Part shown: positions 4,010-5,718 of the stretch, one piece after another | Position numbering within the stretch: the stretch's first letter is position 1 | Layout of the letters: each line of letters begins with the position of its first letter | From: an uncultured Lautropia sp. | GTDB lineage: Bacteria > Pseudomonadota > Gammaproteobacteria > Burkholderiales > Burkholderiaceae_E | DNA: 5,718 bases | Assembly (NCBI GenBank): GCA_938046755.1 | Contig: CALIXC010000168.1 | Coordinates: 1 to 5,718, forward strand | Direction of reading: 5' to 3' | Translations under genes and position numbers: made by a program | The notes under the pieces: model-generated | Database searches by the model: none | Seen by the model: the letters and a program-made list of their open reading frames with translations, nothing else | Told to the model about the DNA's origin: nothing

Positions 4010-5718
4010 TTGACCGCTTCCATCCATCGTCTTCCCGCCGGCTTTGGCTCTTCGGATGCCTGGCTGCTGGCTCAGCGCCTTGCGCCGGAAAACGCCACCG
4101 CGGCATCGGCTGCACACGACGACTCCACCGAAAGATCACCCGTCACGGGAAAGACCCGCGTCATTGTATGCGCGCAGCCGGCTGACTGCAGCCGTCTCGC
4201 CGTAGAAATCGCCTGGTTTGCGCCCTCATTGGCCATCGCCCGGCTGCCCGACTGGGAAACCCTGCCCTACGACAGCCTGTCGCCCCACCAGGATCTGGTC
4301 TCCGAGCGGCTTTCCGCCCTGTATCGCCTGCAGGGGCGCAAGCTGGACGTGCTGCTGGTGGCTGCCAGCACCGCCGCGCACAGGCTGGCACCGCCCTCGT
4401 GGCTCGCCTCCCGAACCTTCCAATTCTTCCAGGGCATGAAGCTGGACGAAGCTGCCCTGAAGGCCCAGCTCACGCTGGCCGGCTACGAGCATGTCGAGCA
4501 GGTGCTGCGCCCCGGTGAATACACGGTGCGCGGCGGTCTCATCGACCTGTTCCCGATGGGCTCTCCGCTGCCCTACCGGCTGGACCTCTTCGACGACGAA
4601 CTGGACAGCCTGCGTACCTTCGACCCCGACACCCAGCGCAGCCTGTATCCGGTCAAGGCCGTCAAGCTGCTGCCCGGCCGGGAGTTCCCGCTAGACGAAG
4701 CGGCGCGCTCGGCCTTCCGGGGCCGCTGGCGCGAGCGCTTCGACGGCGATCCCTCGCGCGTAGCCCTGTACCGAGATATCGGCAACGGCGTCACCGCCAG
4801 CGGCATCGAATACTACCTGCCGCTTTTCTTCGACGAGACCGCCACCCTCTTCGACTACCTGCCTGAAGATGCCGAGATCATCCTGCATGGCGACGTACAG
4901 GGCCAGCTGCAGGCATTCCGCACGGATGCCCGGCAGCGTTTCGACTTCATCGGCCACGACGCCGAGCGCCCGGCGCTCACGCCGGATGAACTGTTTCTCA
5001 CGCCCGAGCAGTTCTTCGTGCGCAGCCAGGCCTTTGCGCGCTTCTCGCTGCCCACTGTCTCGGCCGATGCACGGGGCATTGCGACAGGTACCGCAGACGG
5101 TACCGACACGCAAGCCCCCGTCAGCGAGGCTGCAGGGGCTGCATCGGATGACGCGCGCCCTGATGCCGCTGCCCCCGGCGATGACGCTCCCAGGAGCGCC
5201 GCAGGCACCGAATGGAGTGAATCCGGGGCTGACGGCGGGCGCACACGCGCCGTCCATGCTGTTGCCGTGCCCAACGTGGCCGTCAACCGCCGTCAGGACG
5301 ATCCCATCGGCGCCCTGCGCAACGTGCTGGATGCCCCCGCGCCCGTGGCCGGAATCGCCGAGAAGCGCCTGATCATTGCCGAATCGCTGGGCCGGCGCGA
5401 GACGCTGCAGGAACTCTTTGCCGAATCCGGCCTGAAGATGGCCACGGCCGAAGACTGGCCGACCGCGATGGCGACGGATGCCACCGTGGTGCTCACTGTC
5501 GGTCCGCTGCAGCGGGGCTTCCGCCTTGTGGATGGCCAGCTGCTGGTCATCACCGAAAGCGAGCTGTTCCCCTCCTTCGTGCGCCAGGGCAAGCGCAACA
5601 AGGGCCAGACCACCCAGGTCGATACCCTCATCCGCGACCTGTCCGAACTCAAGCCAGGCGATCCGGTCGTCCATGCCCAGCACGGGATCGGCCGCTACAT
5701 GGGGCTGGTCAACATCGA
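4010..5718 (+). CDS. mfd: Transcription-repair coupling factor Mfd, N-terminal half (truncated by window end)
   Basis: Mfd recognises RNA polymerase stalled at DNA lesions, removes it with its ATP-driven translocase and recruits UvrA. About 569 codons are present without a stop, out of roughly 1,150 usual for the family. Visible are the UvrB-like module with LPDWETLPYD (79-88) and SPHQDLVSERL, then GEYTVRGGLIDLFPMG (169-184) and YRLDLFDDELDSLRTFD. R174, R190 and F194 align with E. coli R165, R181 and F185, the reported UvrA contacts. Next is domain D3, with an Ala/Asp/Gly-rich insertion (about residues 350-423), and the start of the polymerase-interacting domain (DTLIRDLSEL, VVHAQHGIGRY, 538-563). 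Walker A and helicase motifs lie beyond the edge. The chosen TTG at 4010 puts RLPAGFGSSDAWLLAQ at the expected distance from the N-terminus and has AGG 9 nt upstream. An in-frame ATG at 3938 would add 24 residues and remains possible. Divergent from ispD. Confidence 0.95.
   Translation, partial: MTASIHRLPAGFGSSDAWLLAQRLAPENATAASAAHDDSTERSPVTGKTRVIVCAQPADCSRLAVEIAWFAPSLAIARLPDWETLPYDSLSPHQDLVSERLSALYRLQGRKLDVLLVAASTAAHRLAPPSWLASRTFQFFQGMKLDEAALKAQLTLAGYEHVEQVLRPGEYTVRGGLIDLFPMGSPLPYRLDLFDDELDSLRTFDPDTQRSLYPVKAVKLLPGREFPLDEAARSAFRGRWRERFDGDPSRVALYRDIGNGVTASGIEYYLPLFFDETATLFDYLPEDAEIILHGDVQGQLQAFRTDARQRFDFIGHDAERPALTPDELFLTPEQFFVRSQAFARFSLPTVSADARGIATGTADGTDTQAPVSEAAGAASDDARPDAAAPGDDAPRSAAGTEWSESGADGGRTRAVHAVAVPNVAVNRRQDDPIGALRNVLDAPAPVAGIAEKRLIIAESLGRRETLQELFAESGLKMATAEDWPTAMATDATVVLTVGPLQRGFRLVDGQLLVITESELFPSFVRQGKRNKGQTTQVDTLIRDLSELKPGDPVVHAQHGIGRYMGLVNI

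Noticed and set aside
3232..4185. A 317-codon rightward open frame
   Set aside because: It is antisense to ispD and then runs through the divergent intergenic region into the mfd start out of frame. Its composition is shadow-like (Arg/Gln/His/Ala-rich) with no motif.
4691..5683. A 330-codon open frame on the minus strand
   Set aside because: It is antisense to conserved mfd sequence and shows no family motif; long antisense frames are expected at this GC content.
1..5718. Mobile elements, CRISPR arrays, tRNA or rRNA genes, toxin-antitoxin or defence modules
   Set aside because: No transposase-like protein, spaced direct repeats, RNA-gene structure or defence-family motif was found; the window is filled almost entirely by conserved housekeeping and signalling genes.

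Overview
This 5.7 kb window is GC-rich apart from its first ~300 bases and reads as chromosomal DNA of a beta-proteobacterium, most likely Burkholderiales. The basis is the style of the encoded proteins: an OmpR/RisA response regulator with a RisS-type sensor kinase, an IspF with the KTNEK motif, and a Mfd with LPDWETLPYD and SPHQDLVSERL. I cannot assign a genus from sequence alone.

Layout from left to right. Bases 1-173 hold a weakly supported, partial leftward gene of unknown function, followed by an AT-rich divergent intergenic region with two abutting inverted repeats (222-261). Two rightward genes follow: ompR (risA-like, 331-1044) and, 37 nt later, risS (envZ-like, 1082-2545, TTG start). 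Together they form a complete two-component operon. Facing them are two leftward genes of the non-mevalonate (MEP) isoprenoid pathway, ispD (3079-3861) then ispF (2454-3047), separated by 31 nt and presumably one operon. The 3' ends of risS and ispF overlap antiparallel by 92 bp, with no intrinsic terminator visible between the converging units. Divergent from ispD is the first ~570 codons of mfd (from about 4010), which runs off the right edge before its helicase motifs.

Functionally the genes are separate core units: envelope/osmotic or intracellular-stress signalling (OmpR-RisS), steps 3 and 5 of isoprenoid precursor synthesis (IspD, IspF), and transcription-coupled repair (Mfd). All catalytic and signalling residues I checked are intact.

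I see no mobile element, CRISPR array, RNA gene or novel defence-like system. The unusual points are modest: the antiparallel overlap giving the kinase a basic Ser/Arg tail, low-complexity additions in IspF (about 42 N-terminal residues) and Mfd (about 50 residues in D3), uncertain non-ATG starts, and the ompR upstream inverted repeats.
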